Shown here piece by piece: positions 27,301-42,300 of a stretch of 64,000 nucleotides of DNA. A program made the position numbers and the translations under genes. Under the pieces are notes generated by a model. That model made no database searches, was not told the DNA's origin, and saw only the letters and a program-made list of their open reading frames with translations. The DNA is from Erythrocercus mccallii (Eukaryota; Chordata; Aves; Passeriformes; Dicruridae): the NCBI GenBank assembly GCA_013397435.1, contig VZRG01000158.1, forward strand, positions 605,522 through 669,521, read 5' to 3'. How positions within the stretch are numbered: position 1 is the first letter of the stretch; each line of letters starts with the position of its first letter.

Positions 27301-30300
27301 CACTGCCATCATTGGGACAACCTGTTCCAGTGTCACACCACCCTCACTGTAAAGAATTTTTTCCTAATATCTAACCTAAATGCCATGGGCAGGGACACCT
27401 TCCACTAAGACCAGCACAATGTCCCATCCAACCTGCTTATTCAAAAAATATTTATTCAGTGGTTAAAAAAAAGTTTAAAAAAAGAAAAATAAAAAAAAGA
27501 GGCAACCAAGCTAAAGTTAAATCTTCCTTTTACAAACCTGAACAGTAAGGAATGAAGCAACTCGGACTGTAATCAAGCTTTTTCATGAATCGTATTTGCC
27601 CATTATCCTTTAGGCAAAAGAAGTTTCTCTCACCAAGCACAAAAACTGAAGAAACTCCCTGATTAAATGAGACAACGCATATATCCCGTGCTTGCTCTCC
27701 GATGTTTAAAACCCAATCCACCTTCAAAAGAAAAAGCATGCTCCAGAAATCAAATCACAACTGCATATTAAAGACAAAACTTTGAGAAGGCTCAGAACTA
27801 ATCAAATTACATATCATTAGCATAGACAGAAAAGCAAAATCAAGGTCTTTTTCTGGATAAGAATTATCCTCTTATTCTGAGGGCAGTTGCTAACTTTCCT
27901 TAATGTGACTCAAGCAATAAAAACGTCTTTCTAAAACAGTCATGAATTGTTGGCTATGCGGTTCAGTTAAGTACATTTAGAATAGAAAATACACAACCCG
28001 CTCAAAATGGAAACGTTTTATACTTTAACTAATGAATCCAAGAATAGATATTTAGAATCATTTTCATCTGCCTCTGTACATGTCCTTGATTATTAAGGAC
28101 AAGGATAGAGGGCAAAGGTGACAATTTATTCTACCAATATATGTAAATATTTATTCTACCAATATACGTAAATGGAAAACTAGAGACACATTTTAGGTGT
28201 GTAAGCCAATACTTATGCTTGCAGTCACTCATGCACACTCTTTAATCTGGAGAATTCTCATGTATGTCATAGTTTGTTTACTTCTCCAACTACATACATT
28301 GATATAATACACAACTACTTAGAAATCCTGCCTCACCTGTCTTTAAACAATACTACTGCTTATTGACACATTTCATTGGTTTGTGTCTTCAGCTCCTCTG
28401 AGAAATTTCAGCTAAACACACATGCAAAAAATACTTTTGACTTCTGCCCAGCTGATTAAACAGAAATTCAGAATTTTGAAGTAAAAATATATCCAAGTTC
28501 AACAGTCAGCACTTCCTATATGAACAGCATCAATCATTTTGCTTAAAGAGCATAGAATGTGTCAGCAAATATCCTGGCATATCTGATATATGAAACTGGA
28601 AGTGCATCTTAAAAGTTAAAGGAAAAAACCCAGCTTATTACACTTGTTTCCATGCATGCTTCACATTTTAGATTTAAAAAATCTGTTTCATTTGCAGTAT
28701 ATCTGATGAAGTCTCCAGGTTTTTTATTTATAAATTGTTTTCTCCTACTTCTATATGTAGGATTCAGCCAACATGTATTTGAAAAATTCTACAATTAACC
28801 AGCAGAAGGAAGATGCTCTCCCAATATTTTACTGTTGTAGCTGAAATATGAGGAATCTAGCATTTTATATATGCAGTATATTTCGCAGACAAGCAACTCC
28901 TACTGCAGGACCGCAAAGAATTATCTTCCTCTTAAGAGAAGGCAGCTCAAATATTAAACAAATTAGTGACAGGGACGTTCAGAAGACTATTGAATCCACA
29001 GGTTTTTGACAAAAAGAGTTCAGGACACTATTTATGAAAACATTTCACTGTGAGTTTTTCTCTTAGTACAAAGGATTCCCCAAAGAGAATGAGATTAATT
29101 TTCTACAATACAAAGTCACATCAGCCTTAATTTAAGAACATGAGCAATATTTTACTACAGTGTAGGTTCTGTATTACAAAGATTGCTTTGGAAATAGTTA
29201 TTTCCACCGTAGTTGTTTTTGTTTTCTCATTAGAACAACAGCAAGTTTTAAGGCCCAGTCTTAAACAACTGAGGCCCAAAGAAATCCTAATAGAAATCTA
29301 CTGGAGTCTTTCCATTGCCTTTAGCAGCAATTGGATCAGATCCTTTGGATCAGATCCTTTGGATCAGATCCTATGTCAGCAGACAATGTTTCCATTTGTT
29401 ACCTAGCATCAGTCATTTCAATATGTGTGCAGTGTTCATACAGGGTATGTAAAATAAGCAGGTTTACCGCAAGTCTTTTTCCAGAACTGAGTTTTCGCTG
29501 TTCTGTGTCTTGTCTTTCATCAGCATCTGTTGCAAATGCCAGCACTTGGTATCTGTTACAGGCAGTTTAAAAATATTTTAAAAAATAATTATACCTTTAC
29601 AGTTAATACCTCTACATTAAGTAAAAAATAATTATCCTGAGTTACATACACAGTAAAATCACAGTCTAAAAGGATAGTTACAAAGCCTACTGCAACATGT
29701 CTACTGTCAGCAAAGATGTTAAGACTAGTATCAGTGTAGGATAGCAGCTAAGTGTAAAGGTAGAGACTAAAGCATGCATATCTATTCAGATTTTATGTGG
29801 AACTAAAATAAATTCAACAGTCTAAATATTGGTAAATAGAAGCACAGACCACAAAGATAGAAGAAATAAATTATCAAGTTGTGAAATTGGAATTCTAATG
29901 GAATTTCTAAATAAAAATTACTTTTTTTTTCTCTTACTAAGCTTTTAAAAAACTTCCTAAACTACTCAGAAATACAATCTGCTCTATCTAATAGTGAAAT
30001 TTGCAAGCATCTCCATTAAGTAAACTAAGTGCTCCAATCTAAGAGATCACAGTAAACTGGAATCAGTAGGTGGCACATTTAGCAAAAGTTGGAAGGTTTG
30101 TGGCAGTTTTATTATTTTATCTGCCAACAAACCATACTAAGAAAAATTGGCAATTAAGACATTTGAACAAACTATATCAACTACCATAAAAGCTCTGCAC
30201 ATCTATCTGTCCTCTTTACACCTATGCAATCCTCAGTGTTCAAATTGCGTCCTGATTGATTCTTCTGTAACTGTTTCCTGAATTTGTGCTCACTGATCTA

Positions 30301-33300
30301 CCCCGTTTCCTGTGTATGCACATAGATAATCCATAGAATACTGAAAGTTTCTACATAAGGGAAATAGCGTAAGACCCGAAAAGATAGCATTTAATTCTTA
30401 AAGTCATGGAGTGCCATCAGCTCCTAAGCTTAAACAAACAATTCTGAATGTTCCAATTCAATCTAAAATAGCAGTACATATTTTTCTTCATTGTCAAAGT
30501 TGGAGATTTAAAATTATGACAACTATATTCCTCACATTTCACACATGTATTGTGTTGTAGCAAAAGCACAAGGCATAATGGCCATACATTACACCACAAG
30601 AAGTTCCACCTTGACGTGAGGAAAAACATCTTTACATTGAGGGAGGCAGAGCACTGGAACAGACTGACTGAGGAGTCATGGAGTCTCCCCTCCCTGGAGA
30701 CAGTCATAGCCTACCTGGATATTCCTGTGTCACCTGCTGGAGGTGACCCTGTCTTGGCAGGGGGCTTGCACTAGATGATCTCCAGAGGTCCCTTCCAACC
30801 CTAACTGTCCAATGATTCTCTGCTTGCTACTGAAGGATTTTAGTTCTAAAATTGTTTTACTTACAAAAGTAAACTATGTACTTGGAGTAAGAAATCTAAT
30901 GGTTTAAGGTGAATGCTATGACCTAGTTAATACTGAGAGAGCTGCTTTTAGTACAACTAGGATGTCTTTAACTATCCTCTGTATTATAAGAGAAGTTGCA
31001 GATTCACAAAATCACCAAGTAATTTTAGTTGGAAGGGAGCCAGAAGGATCCTGAACTAACAAAATTTTCTCTTTGCCGTATTTTACTGATAGTCTCGGAA
31101 AGCACTTTAACATTTTATTAACTAATCAGAGACATAATATGGAGGTTTCAAATCAAGTCCACATCAAACAGCAATACATACTGATATTTGAGTACCAGCT
31201 ATCTGCATATAGTCTTTCACAAAAAAAACCTCAAGCCACTTTGAATTCAGCTATCACATCAAGTATGTAAGAGGCATTTTGCTTTTAGATCTTGAAAGAA
31301 TTCAGGATCAACACAGTAAAAATTGCTTTCAAATGAAGCCATTGGTTTGTAAGAGCTATGAGAACGTGGATAATTTGAAGTTTGGCAAATTATTCTGCTA
31401 AAAATACTAGATAGAACTGTTGTATTTTTATTCAATACCATAAAAATTACCTCTTCTCTCCTTAGCATATCTGTTTCCTTCACTTTAAAAGGATTACTTA
31501 ACCCTCTTCTAGTGTCCTAGTATTTCAGACACACACTAGAGATTAGTTCCATTAATGTATTAACATTTGACACTAAAGACCAATAACCAAGTGAAAAATT
31601 CCTTTAAAACTATATCTCTACAGTAAGGATGGCACACTTTTGAATTAGTAACAGGCTGATGAATAACTGTCGTCACATTTTTTGTAAAGGTCAAGAATCT
31701 GAACATAATTTAAACGTATGAGATGTTAATTTTGAAGGAGAAATTATTTTATTCCTTGACAACATTAATAGACTATATTATAATTTTATTCTAATATTGT
31801 ATTAGAATTTTAATTCTAAATTCTTAGGAAAATTACAAATTTTCTGTTAAATTACTTTTACTTGCAACACATATATCTTGTCCAGTTTTAAGAAAACAAT
31901 ACATGATATCTATAATCTGATTAATCTTAAGCAGCAGAATAAAAAGAGTATTGCTTCAGAACTACAGGTGACAGAACAGGGAAGTGTGACAAAGCATCAT
32001 GTTCGACTAACATTCCCTGGATTAGATTCCCACTATAAAAAGGGGCAGTCTTCTTTTCTTTAATATGTATGATTATCTCCGAAAAAAAAATCCTTAAGGT
32101 ACTTGCCTACTTCTTCAGCCTCATGAGATTCCTCTGAATGGCAGCCCTAACTAACCTTTTTTTATTAGTTACTTCTAAAAATTTGACATCATCCTTGAAT
32201 TTCAGGACGTGCATTCTGTCCTTCTATCCAGGATGAAGATGTTAAAGAAATATGGGCCCCAGTATCACCATCATTGGCTGCTGGTTAGAACTGTGAACAA
32301 CTTGTGCTCTGTAAGCCTGACAGTTCTGCCACTTTTTCATCCATCTTAGGGGGGTGGATTTTTGTAGTCACAGGTAGTAGCTCTGCCCCAAACACCACTA
32401 GACCCCAATTTACTGCTAGGAATGGAGATTCAGTTACGCTAACATTAGTCCTCTGTGAGAACAAGGGTCTGCAACAGGGAAATGTCTTGTTTGAGAAAGT
32501 CTTCACAGCAGACATCCACCACAAAGTCCCTGCTCAACCATGCATCTGATTCTAAACAGATGGATACTTGATAAACTCTCATCGCAGTGGTTGCATCAGA
32601 GACTCCCATGGATTCAAGCTGCTCCTGCACAGTAAACACAAACGCCCCCTTGACTGTCTTTCAGAATCTTTCTCTTCCTTATTCTCTATTAGATTTATGT
32701 CTGGTTGGCCTTATGATTCATAGTCCCCATGCTTGGTGGAAATGTCTTGCGGAGTCTTTACTTTCCATATTCTATTTTTCTAAATGTTGAACCCATAAAC
32801 TTAATATGGTCACAAACTAAAATAGCTCACAACAGTTTCATCCATGTTCCAGTACTGAAAGCACAGACTAGACTGAACTGAAGCAAGGAAAAAACCTGGC
32901 ACTTGGGAGCAACTGAGCCTTGATAAACTAGTAGACTTACTACCTTTATAAAAATAAAATAGGACCATAAAGTCCTCAGGACTCCCAGCACACTTTCTTC
33001 TACGACTGTATTGAGACAGTAATCACTCAGCAACATATAACATCCTTCCTGTAACTACTTGCTTTTGGATACTCCAGTAAAGGCATTAAAAATTAAACAA
33101 GATTACTTTCAATGTGTTTACCTAGTAAATGATACCACTGAAGTACACTATAATTACTGAACATAAACACATACTTGTAACTCTCAACCTGCTGACAAGA
33201 AGACACTGTAATGAAAGAGTCTGTGCGAGAGCTGTAAGCCAATGGACCAGGCAGAAGAAAACCAGGTAAAAACCGGCCAAAAGCATAACTTTCTTGTTCA

Positions 33301-36300
33301 AACAACATGAGCATCCCATCCATGGACTGTATGCAGATCAAATCTCGACCTAAGGGAAGCAACAGAGAGAAATACAAAGGAAATAAAGCAATGTTATTTG
33401 TGTAGTTTTAATACTAAAAACGTGAGTAAATTAAAATTGTGCTCATAAGTAATCCTAACAAAAATAAATTTTAATTTTGGGAGTGTTTCCTATGAGGAAA
33501 AACACTAAATATTCCAACCTCGATAAAAGCTTACTTTCTAAAATAAACAAACTACATTGTGAGGGGAGGAATAACATTCAGAATACATAAAAAAAAAGCA
33601 GCAAGATATTTTATTTCAAAACAAAATTCCTAAGGATATAACTATTACAATTTCAAAAAACACCAAATTATTCTGGTTCCTAAATGCTTCCATACCTTAC
33701 AAGTAGTAATAACAGCTGTGGTTTAAAATAATTAATTCTATTCTTTCAAGTCTACTTAAGCAACATAACAGAAAGTCTTACAAATATTGTATCGTTGTGA
33801 AAATAATACAATGGTAATGTTTTACATTCACATTTTCTGTCTTCAAGAAAATAAAAAAACAAAGTCCAACTCTGTATTACCAGTAAGTCTAAAAAATATC
33901 AAATAAAAAAAATCAGCTTGGAGTAAATTACTTCAAGCCTCATGCATTATTCAGCAGCCATAAGTCATGACATAAGACATGCTTTGTCATGCCTCAAGTA
34001 CACCAACTTAAATTCAAAGTCTCATTGGGAAGATTTCTGAGATCAGAAGCTGATTATGCAGTTTGCACTTCATACGTAAGGGTAATAATTCATACAAACA
34101 ACATTTTTTAGGCATTCCAAGAGAACTATACCACTAAGACTAACACTTTCTGAAGCTGATAGATGCATTCTCCTGAATTCATAGATAAGCTCCTATATTC
34201 CAAACACTACATGAAATATTCAAATGTATATTGTCTATTCAAATGTTATTCAAAATGTCTATTCACCTCAATTAAAACACTATTTCGTCTCAAGAATGAT
34301 TCTGTATGCATGAATGACCCAAATAAATTGTCTGTTCACTAAGTTCCACCCTCCGTCTTTTAATAAGTTTTCTAACCTAGGAAGGTGAAGCAAAACAAAA
34401 ATAGATTACAACATCATTCTTACAGTTCCATAAAGGCAACAGAAGTCAAAGAAATATCCCATATCTGAAAAGCAACAAATGTACAGTGCAAAACATTGTT
34501 CATCTCCACTGTGATTCTTCACAGAAATTTTAACTACTTAAAAATAAATAGCAATGTAAAAGGTCAGAACGTACATCACATTACTTGTCCTTGTGATTGA
34601 AATACACAATAAAAATTTAGCTTAGGGTAAAAACTGAAGTAAAAAAAAAATCAAGTAACCTCCTCAAAGTTCATTGTCTTCAGACTTTCTCATATTCTAA
34701 AAATTAAGGTATACCATTCCTTTTTTTCAGATTCTGCATATAATTCATACCATGTATCATAAATGCTGTTGCAAATAACAATCATGTGATAAGAAGGGCA
34801 TTTGAAAGTGCAATTCATGTTGTTCATTTGGCTGAGGCAAAGCTGAATCTTTCAGTCTCTAGTGAAAAGACGAGCAAGACAGACTCTTCTCTGCGGCATC
34901 CACTTACAGGACTAAAATAAACAGTTAAACTGTACCACATGAAATTCTACCTGAACATAGGTTGGAGGATTTTTGTTGAGGTTTTTTGTTGTTGTTTTGG
35001 TCTGGTTTTTTACTCTGAAGGTCACCAAACACTACAGCCCATTTTCCAGAGAGGTTGCAAAATCTTCTCCCATAGATGTAAAGAAAATACAACAGAACAC
35101 AATCCTGAGCAACTTCTAGCCAAAACTACTCAGGAAATGGGATTGGACTAGATAATGTCAAGAGAAGAATCATTCAAATCAGACATTCAAAGAAGTCATT
35201 CTGTCTTTTATCTCTGAACTATTCCAAGGTGCCTACAGCAGATTTCTGTTCCTCTAAGCTGTGAAATTTCACAGGATTTAGTTCTATCACATGCCCCAAT
35301 CAGAAAAGAATAGGAACCAGTAGGGAAAATAGAGAAGTTTTGTACTGGTATGCTACCAATGTTAATGATAACCAGCTTCCACTTCCCAATGGCTGCTGAC
35401 ATTGTCACACTGCTGATGCAGTCTAGAAAGAGTAAGAGTGAGCCAGCTGTATAAAATAACGACTAACCAGTAAAAGTTCTCTTAGAAACTAGTACAAACA
35501 CTGATATCTAGTAAAAGGTGCTAGCCAACTGGTTGCCACCACACTATCTCAGATATGGTTATTTTGAGGTATAGTTATTGGCTACTACAAAAAACTAATG
35601 GCATTTTTATGCCATTAGTGCATGAAAGGAGTACTTCATAACCCAGGTGTCTGTGTGACCACAGCCATTCTACCTCTGTTACCTCAAAATCACATAAGTT
35701 CACATTCAGCATCAGGCACACTGTAAACCGTTCCATCACTTTACAGTAGCTAAGTGTTTGGTTCCACTTCTATTTCACACCTTTATCAAGAATGCAACCC
35801 TCTAAGTCTGGGTATAAAGAATCTTCAAATCCCCTTCTAAAGTCTCCTATGAATTCTCCTACCATCAGTAGTGTGGTACAGAGGAAATCTGCAGCTGTCT
35901 GACAGCCCTATTTCCTGAACTTGAACTTTCAACCTCTAACTTCAGGGGAACTCCCCGCCACCTGTAATCTGAAGACAAATCGATTACAGATAGCAGTTTA
36001 AAATTTTTATTTTAATGGGCACAGTGGTAGAACATACTTGTACTCTGGGGTTTTTTAAGACTTCCTGTTTTTCATCTCTTCTTACACAGAAAGATATAAA
36101 AAAAGTACGAAAAATTAAAACTGTAAATTTAACTATTTCAGTCACAGAAAAAAATAACAGTGTTAAGTACGTTTAAACCTTTACCATGTTGTTACGACAT
36201 TTTGAAAAGTTCTGAACTTTGTTTGACATAGATCAAAAGTAAAAGACATTTAATTGCAAAGTGAATGCCCTTACTACCATAGAAATCTTATATATTTTGT

Positions 36301-39300
36301 AATAGAATTAAATTTCAGGTACTCCTGATTATACTGACAGTAGTGAGAAAACTGTCTTAGACAACTGCTGACCACAATCTTTAGGGTTTCAGCTTGTCTA
36401 AAATATACGATTAAGTTGTTAACTCCTCTTCTGATGAAAACTATAGCAGATACAACTGATTCAAAGTGATAATCTAGTTGACATATTACAATTCAAACAA
36501 TAGAAAAAAATAAGTCATTAAAATGTTAAGGTTACTGCTTAAGTAACAAATAGTAACAGCTTCTGTTCTTCTCTATGTTATAAATATCAATCTTATTCTT
36601 ACCATCACAATTCCATAACATCATGAAAGTGATGAAGAGAAACACTACAGCACTTCCTGCAATATATAGAAGCTACATGTCATGCCAAACATGGAAGCAT
36701 TCATCTTTAGCATGCATAATCCCCAATCACGCACAAATATCATTGTTAAAATCGCTCCTGTTTTAACAGAAGTGACACAATTGACACAATTGAATATGAC
36801 ATGACCTAATATTACAGTTCTTTAGAGCACTCCAAAGATCTGCAAGCACACTGCAGTACTGAACTGTACTGTCCAAAGAGACACGAGACTGAAACTCTTC
36901 TGGCTTTTAAAAGTACAGCAGCACTTCTTAATATACCCATCACCTTGTTCATCCTATTTGTGTTGTTCTTACCCATTAATTTTCAAATTTGGATTTTAAC
37001 TAGCTTGTACTAGTGGATCAAACTCCAGTTATCCAAACTACTACACATAAATTATAATTAAAGAAAATTAAATTGTGTATGGACTCTTATTTTCCAGATT
37101 TTTATAGATTAACTTATTTCCTTCAGTCATTTGTTTTTAATGTGTGTCTAGTGAATGGAGTTTTTACATTTCACTTTAAGAAATGCAGTCCTCCAAACAC
37201 TAAACCAGAAATGTCCATTTCAAAAAAGCTTATTGCAGCCAGCTGGCCTTGCAAGTGACACATTTATAAAGTGAATATATAAACCATAGTGTTTTCTGTA
37301 TATCAAATGGAATCACTTAGTGTACTCTACATAGTTTCAGCAGCTTGTATCTCAAGAGGAATGTCCCTTAGCCAGAAAGTGCTACTTTTAAGCACAAGTC
37401 TAGCTACTGTTGTTTTGTAGTTTTGTTATTCTAGCAGGATATTAATATATTTACATAACACTTTTAAGCCACAATATATTTTTAGAGCTAATGTAAAGAC
37501 AAAATGAGAGGCAGGTGGTAGTCCTTTGAAATAAGCTTTGAATTAAAGCTATTTTGGGCCCCAGGGTTTTTTGCATGTTAATGATTTCCTGTACTCTGAG
37601 CTTCCCCTCTGGCACCAAATCATTTTCATAAAATGTACATTATGTAATCACAGGGCCTGAGAACCACATGAAATTAGGCAATTAAAACTGCAATGCAATA
37701 AACTGGAAATCAGAAAAAACTTCAAAAAATTACACAGTTTAGGAAGACATCAGCAGAGAAAACTTAACTGCCTTCAGTGGTAATCAAATGCCTCACTAAA
37801 AAAAGCCTTGTGTGGAAGGAAGCAGCAACGAAATAAAATTAAAAGATAAACTGGCATTTACAACACAGTCAGGAGCCTAAGAGCCTTCTAATGATACATG
37901 GGAAATGCTTTTCTAATATGATAAAAAAGTGACCAGTGAAGTGATGCACATAAACAATACTCCCACACAGAGGAAGACAAGTTCCTGTCCTGACTTGAAA
38001 CAATCAAGTAGGTTTTCCTTTTTCTTCATTATTGAAATTGGCCCCTGAAATTTCTCACAGCATAGGGAACACAGACTTCTCCAGTTCAAACCCATTTTGG
38101 AAAATTCTACTTGCTGCTGAGTGTAGCTCCTTTAGCAAAGCACATCTGGGGCAACTGTGAGAAAAGAACTTCAGGAATCAGGCCTGACAAATGGAAAAAC
38201 TATTTGAAAATAACTTCAGCAGTTCTTTAAACAAGGTATGCCTAGTAAAAGGCAAGTCTTACATCACCTCCCTAACCCAGTGCAGGAAGCATATGTCAGT
38301 GTACATTCAGAAAGAACTCTGAATTTACTAGCTTGGTGGTCTGGTGGCTTATCCTTGCAAACTACAGAAAGGATCAAAGTTCAGGGCTTCAGCTGTGGCC
38401 ATTCATCCTAGGCCAAAGGATCTGACTGCCAACACCCTGAACACAAGCAGAGAGGAAAATTGCCCTGCATCGCTCAGTGCTAATGCAAGTACCCATCCCA
38501 AATAGTGCACAAAGCGTACATACATTCCAGCTGACACCAACTGGGTGCTTTTCTGCTGGAATTGAAAAATCACTCCAATGGGAAGGAAATAAGAAGAGAG
38601 TACTGGATAGGAAGATAGGAGTGGATAGGAACTTTAGGGGAAACGAAAAGCGTTTAAGGAAAACACCAAGTCCTTATTCTACTGATATCAGCTTCAACTA
38701 TTTCCAAAACCGTTCTGGATATTAAAGTATTGCAGTAAAACATATTTCTAAGTCCCAACACAAGGGAAGCTCTCTCTGTAGAAGCACTCTCTGTAAGGAG
38801 CCTCCCTGGTCAAGTTATAGAAAAGCATGGAGTCAGAGTTGCCACAAGAAAAAAATGTCCTTGCTTCTCTCACCCATCCTACTGTATTCTAACCTCTTGT
38901 AGATTTCTGCCTGCCATAAAACATAAGGAGGATTTCAGATGGAAAGAGAATCCTGAACTATTGAAATATCTCCAAAGGCCAGTCAGTCCTCAGTCACACA
39001 ATTAATTCCTTAGAGGCTTGTGATATACTCCTTTGTTCTTGATTCAAGTCTTACCACAGAAGATGACATAGTTAAATTATGGGACTTGGGAATGATGCCT
39101 TTAAATCTCATATTAACCTGAGGTGGTGAAAGGACTCTTAGGAAAAACACTAGCAGGGTTCAAAGGAGTAGGATAGACCAGTATGCAATATAAAGATCTC
39201 AGAGTATCATAGCTGTGACATCCAACATACTAAAATTCCTACTGAAAGACACATAGTATTTGGCACTGTATACACATGACAGGTAAAGTCTCTTCCCCTA

Positions 39301-42300
39301 AACAGATTAAAGTACAAAAATTTGTTTATTACAACTTCCATATTAGGCAAATATTTTTTTCTACAACTAAAAGTAGATGTTTCCACCTGGGGCAAGAAAT
39401 ACTCTAAGTAAAAATGTTCAGGTAGCTGTGAAAGCAGTGTCACTCAAAGTTATTCTCTTTTTTAATGCAGAAGATTAATTATAGATAGCATAAATAGAGG
39501 AGGTATTGAAAATGGCTATATGCATGGATGTAGCCTGAATAATGACGATTCATGAAGAGATGGTAAAATTCTTCTCCTTAAATTCTGTTTATTGCCATAA
39601 CTTGTTCAGGAATTACTTTTCAGGCCCTAGCAACTGCAGAAATCTTCTTCTAAGAGCCTTGCATTCAGTACAGGCATTACAACACTGGCACACACTTTTT
39701 CTAAAGCAAGTAGGAAAAATTCCAGTCTGTGAACCTTTCTGCTCTCATCTGAAGTTATATACCTATCATACGTTATATAAATATTACAGAACATCTTATT
39801 GAATTAGCAAATCTCCCACAAACAAATACTGTCATCAGTTGCCCTTTGAAATCAATAACTTTTGACTGAATAGTTCAGGCACATGGATGTTTTTAGGGAA
39901 TCATAAATCAACAGCAGACCTTTCACTGAGTTAAGGTGAAGTTTAATACGTGCCCTATTTTTCAATATTTTAGGTACTTTCAAAAGTTATCAGTAAGATC
40001 TTAAGTCATCATCATAAAATAAATCTATACACTTTAAAATTCCATTTAAAACAGACCTGAAAACTTACAATGAAACAGAACTACATGATCCCTCTTTTCT
40101 CCTACTTCTCCTTTTATACTCTCCTTAGACTAAGAAGCTTCATGACTGGTAAGCACTTCCCAAACACTTTGATGTATGAAGCTCTGTCTCAGGAAGGATG
40201 ACGAGTGAGTCAAGAGCTTATGGGTTAGGATTAAAGGACAAACTATTAAGGGTGACACTGTTGTGAGTGATTGCTACAGGCTGCCTGAGGGGGAGGAGGA
40301 AGAAGATAAGGTCTTATACAGACAACTGGAAGTAGCCTCACAGTCACAGGCCCTGGTTCTCATGGAGGACTTCAACCACCTGGACATCTGCTGGAAGAAC
40401 CATACAATGAGGCATAAACAACACAGGAAAGCACTGACAATAACTTTCTGGCATTGGTAGTGAAGGAGCAAACAAGGAAAGGTGTGCTGCTGCACCTTTA
40501 CTAACAAACACAGAATGTATGGTTAGGGATGTGAAGGTTGAGGGCAGCCTTGGCTACAGTGACCATGAGATCATTAGTATCCTGCAAGGAAGAAGCAGGT
40601 CAGTGAGTAGGATCACAACCTTGGACTTCAGGAGAGCTAACTTTGGCCTCTTCAAGGACTTTCTTGAAGAATCTGAGTGGAACATGTCCTAGAGGGACAA
40701 GGGGTCCAAGACAGTTGCTCCAAGCAGTTCTGTGGAGAAGGACCTGGAAGAAATAGCAAGATGAGCCAGCAGGGTGCCCTTATGGCCAAAAATGCCAATG
40801 TTATCCTGGGATGCATTAGGAAGAGCATTGCCAGCAGGCTAGGAGGTGTTCCTGCCCCTCTACTCAGCCCTGATGAGGCCACATATGGAGTGCTGTGTTC
40901 AGTTCTGGGATCCCCAGTATAAGAGATACATGGAGCTCCTGCAGCAGGGCCAGGGGAGAGCAACAGGGATGAATAAGGGATGAGGTCATCTCTTCTATGA
41001 GGACAGGCTTAGGGAACTAAGTCTATTTAGCTTCAGGAAGATGACTGAGAGGAGCCCTCATCAGTGTACATAGGTAAGTGTCTGAAGAGAGAGGGTCAAG
41101 GAGGGACTGAGCCCCAGTCTTCCCAGTGGTGCTAAGCAATAGGATGAGAGGCAATGGGCAGAAACTGCTGTATCCAGGAAGTTCCACCTGACCATGAGGA
41201 AAACTTTACTGTGAGGCTGTGGCTGAGCACTGGACCAATCTGCCCAGAGGGATTGTGGAGTCTCCCTCTCTGGAAATATTCAAAAGCCATATGGAAACAA
41301 CCCCAAGTAACATGCTCTAGGGACAAGCAGGGTTTGTAGACTAGATGACCTCCACGGGTAACTTCCAACTTTACCCCTTCTGTGTGATTTACTAATTTTT
41401 TGAGCTAAAGAATTGTTAATGATATGTGCTGAAGAATGATCTCCAGAATAATTGCAGTCACATCCAAAGAACACCTTGAGAATATTTGTAAAAAAATCAG
41501 ATGGTCAGAAGCTTACAACACAAAAGTGAGGGTTTACTGCACAGAGTATTAGATGAAAGTCCAATATATCTTCAAGAAGTTTCAAATATATCCTAAAAAT
41601 TAGAAATAAATGGCTTGACTTAATTTGCTAGAAAACACCAAGGAAACACAGCCACTTTTCACATATGTAGACAGATGACTTGAATATCCCAGGCCAGTAA
41701 CCAACAGAAAAGCTTAACTCTTTGTGGTCAAATGAGTCAGTGAATGATATCTCTATCAAAAAAATCACCATCCTTTAGTTTCCTTCTTGGCAATCTCAGA
41801 AAAGACATCACAAGTTTAATAAGCAGAAACAATTTGTTATCCTGTATTTTAAGACTGTTGGAAACACTGAGAACACTCAAATGAGGAGTTAGCTGTAAAG
41901 GGGCTGATCACTGACAGGTGCCAATCATTGGGTAGTGAGCAACTGTACTGTGAATTATTTGTTTTTCTTGGGTCTTATTTCTCTCTCCTTTTTATTACTG
42001 TTATTATCATACTTCATTTCAAATTTTGAACTGTTCTTGTCTCAACCCACAGGTTTTACCTTTTTCTGATTCTTTTCTCCATTCCACTGGGGTGAAGCGG
42101 GAGAAAGTGAGTGAGCAGCTGTGTGGTACTCAGGAACTAAGCTACCACAATGATGTAGTAGAGTGATTTTTTAATAGGAATTATTTGCATGAAACATAAT
42201 AACCCAAAATAAAATTAGTATAAAGTATTATAACTTGTACAAGATACATTTCAACCCTCTAGGAAAAGCAACTAATAAAGGTTTGGTAACTCTCCAAACA

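Larger units (their letters stand above)
27722..29467 (-). other. BBS9: BBS9 intron 7
   Basis: A 1.7-kb AT-rich intron. It contains a 14-bp unit repeated three times (29331-29372) and a 25-bp tandem duplicate (28124-28173). No transposon was recognised. Confidence 0.88.
29553..33174 (-). other. BBS9: BBS9 intron 6
   Basis: A 3.6-kb intron with a CR1 3' end (30570-30825), a short opposite-strand CR1 tail (31003-31056) and a decayed CR1 reverse-transcriptase segment (32095-32640). An AT-rich pair of overlapping inverted repeats lies at 31788-31819. Confidence 0.88.

Noticed and set aside
32285..32790. Apparent conserved novel peptide on the minus strand
   Set aside because: It first looked like a retrocopied gene, but the order of motifs follows CR1 reverse transcriptase in several frames.
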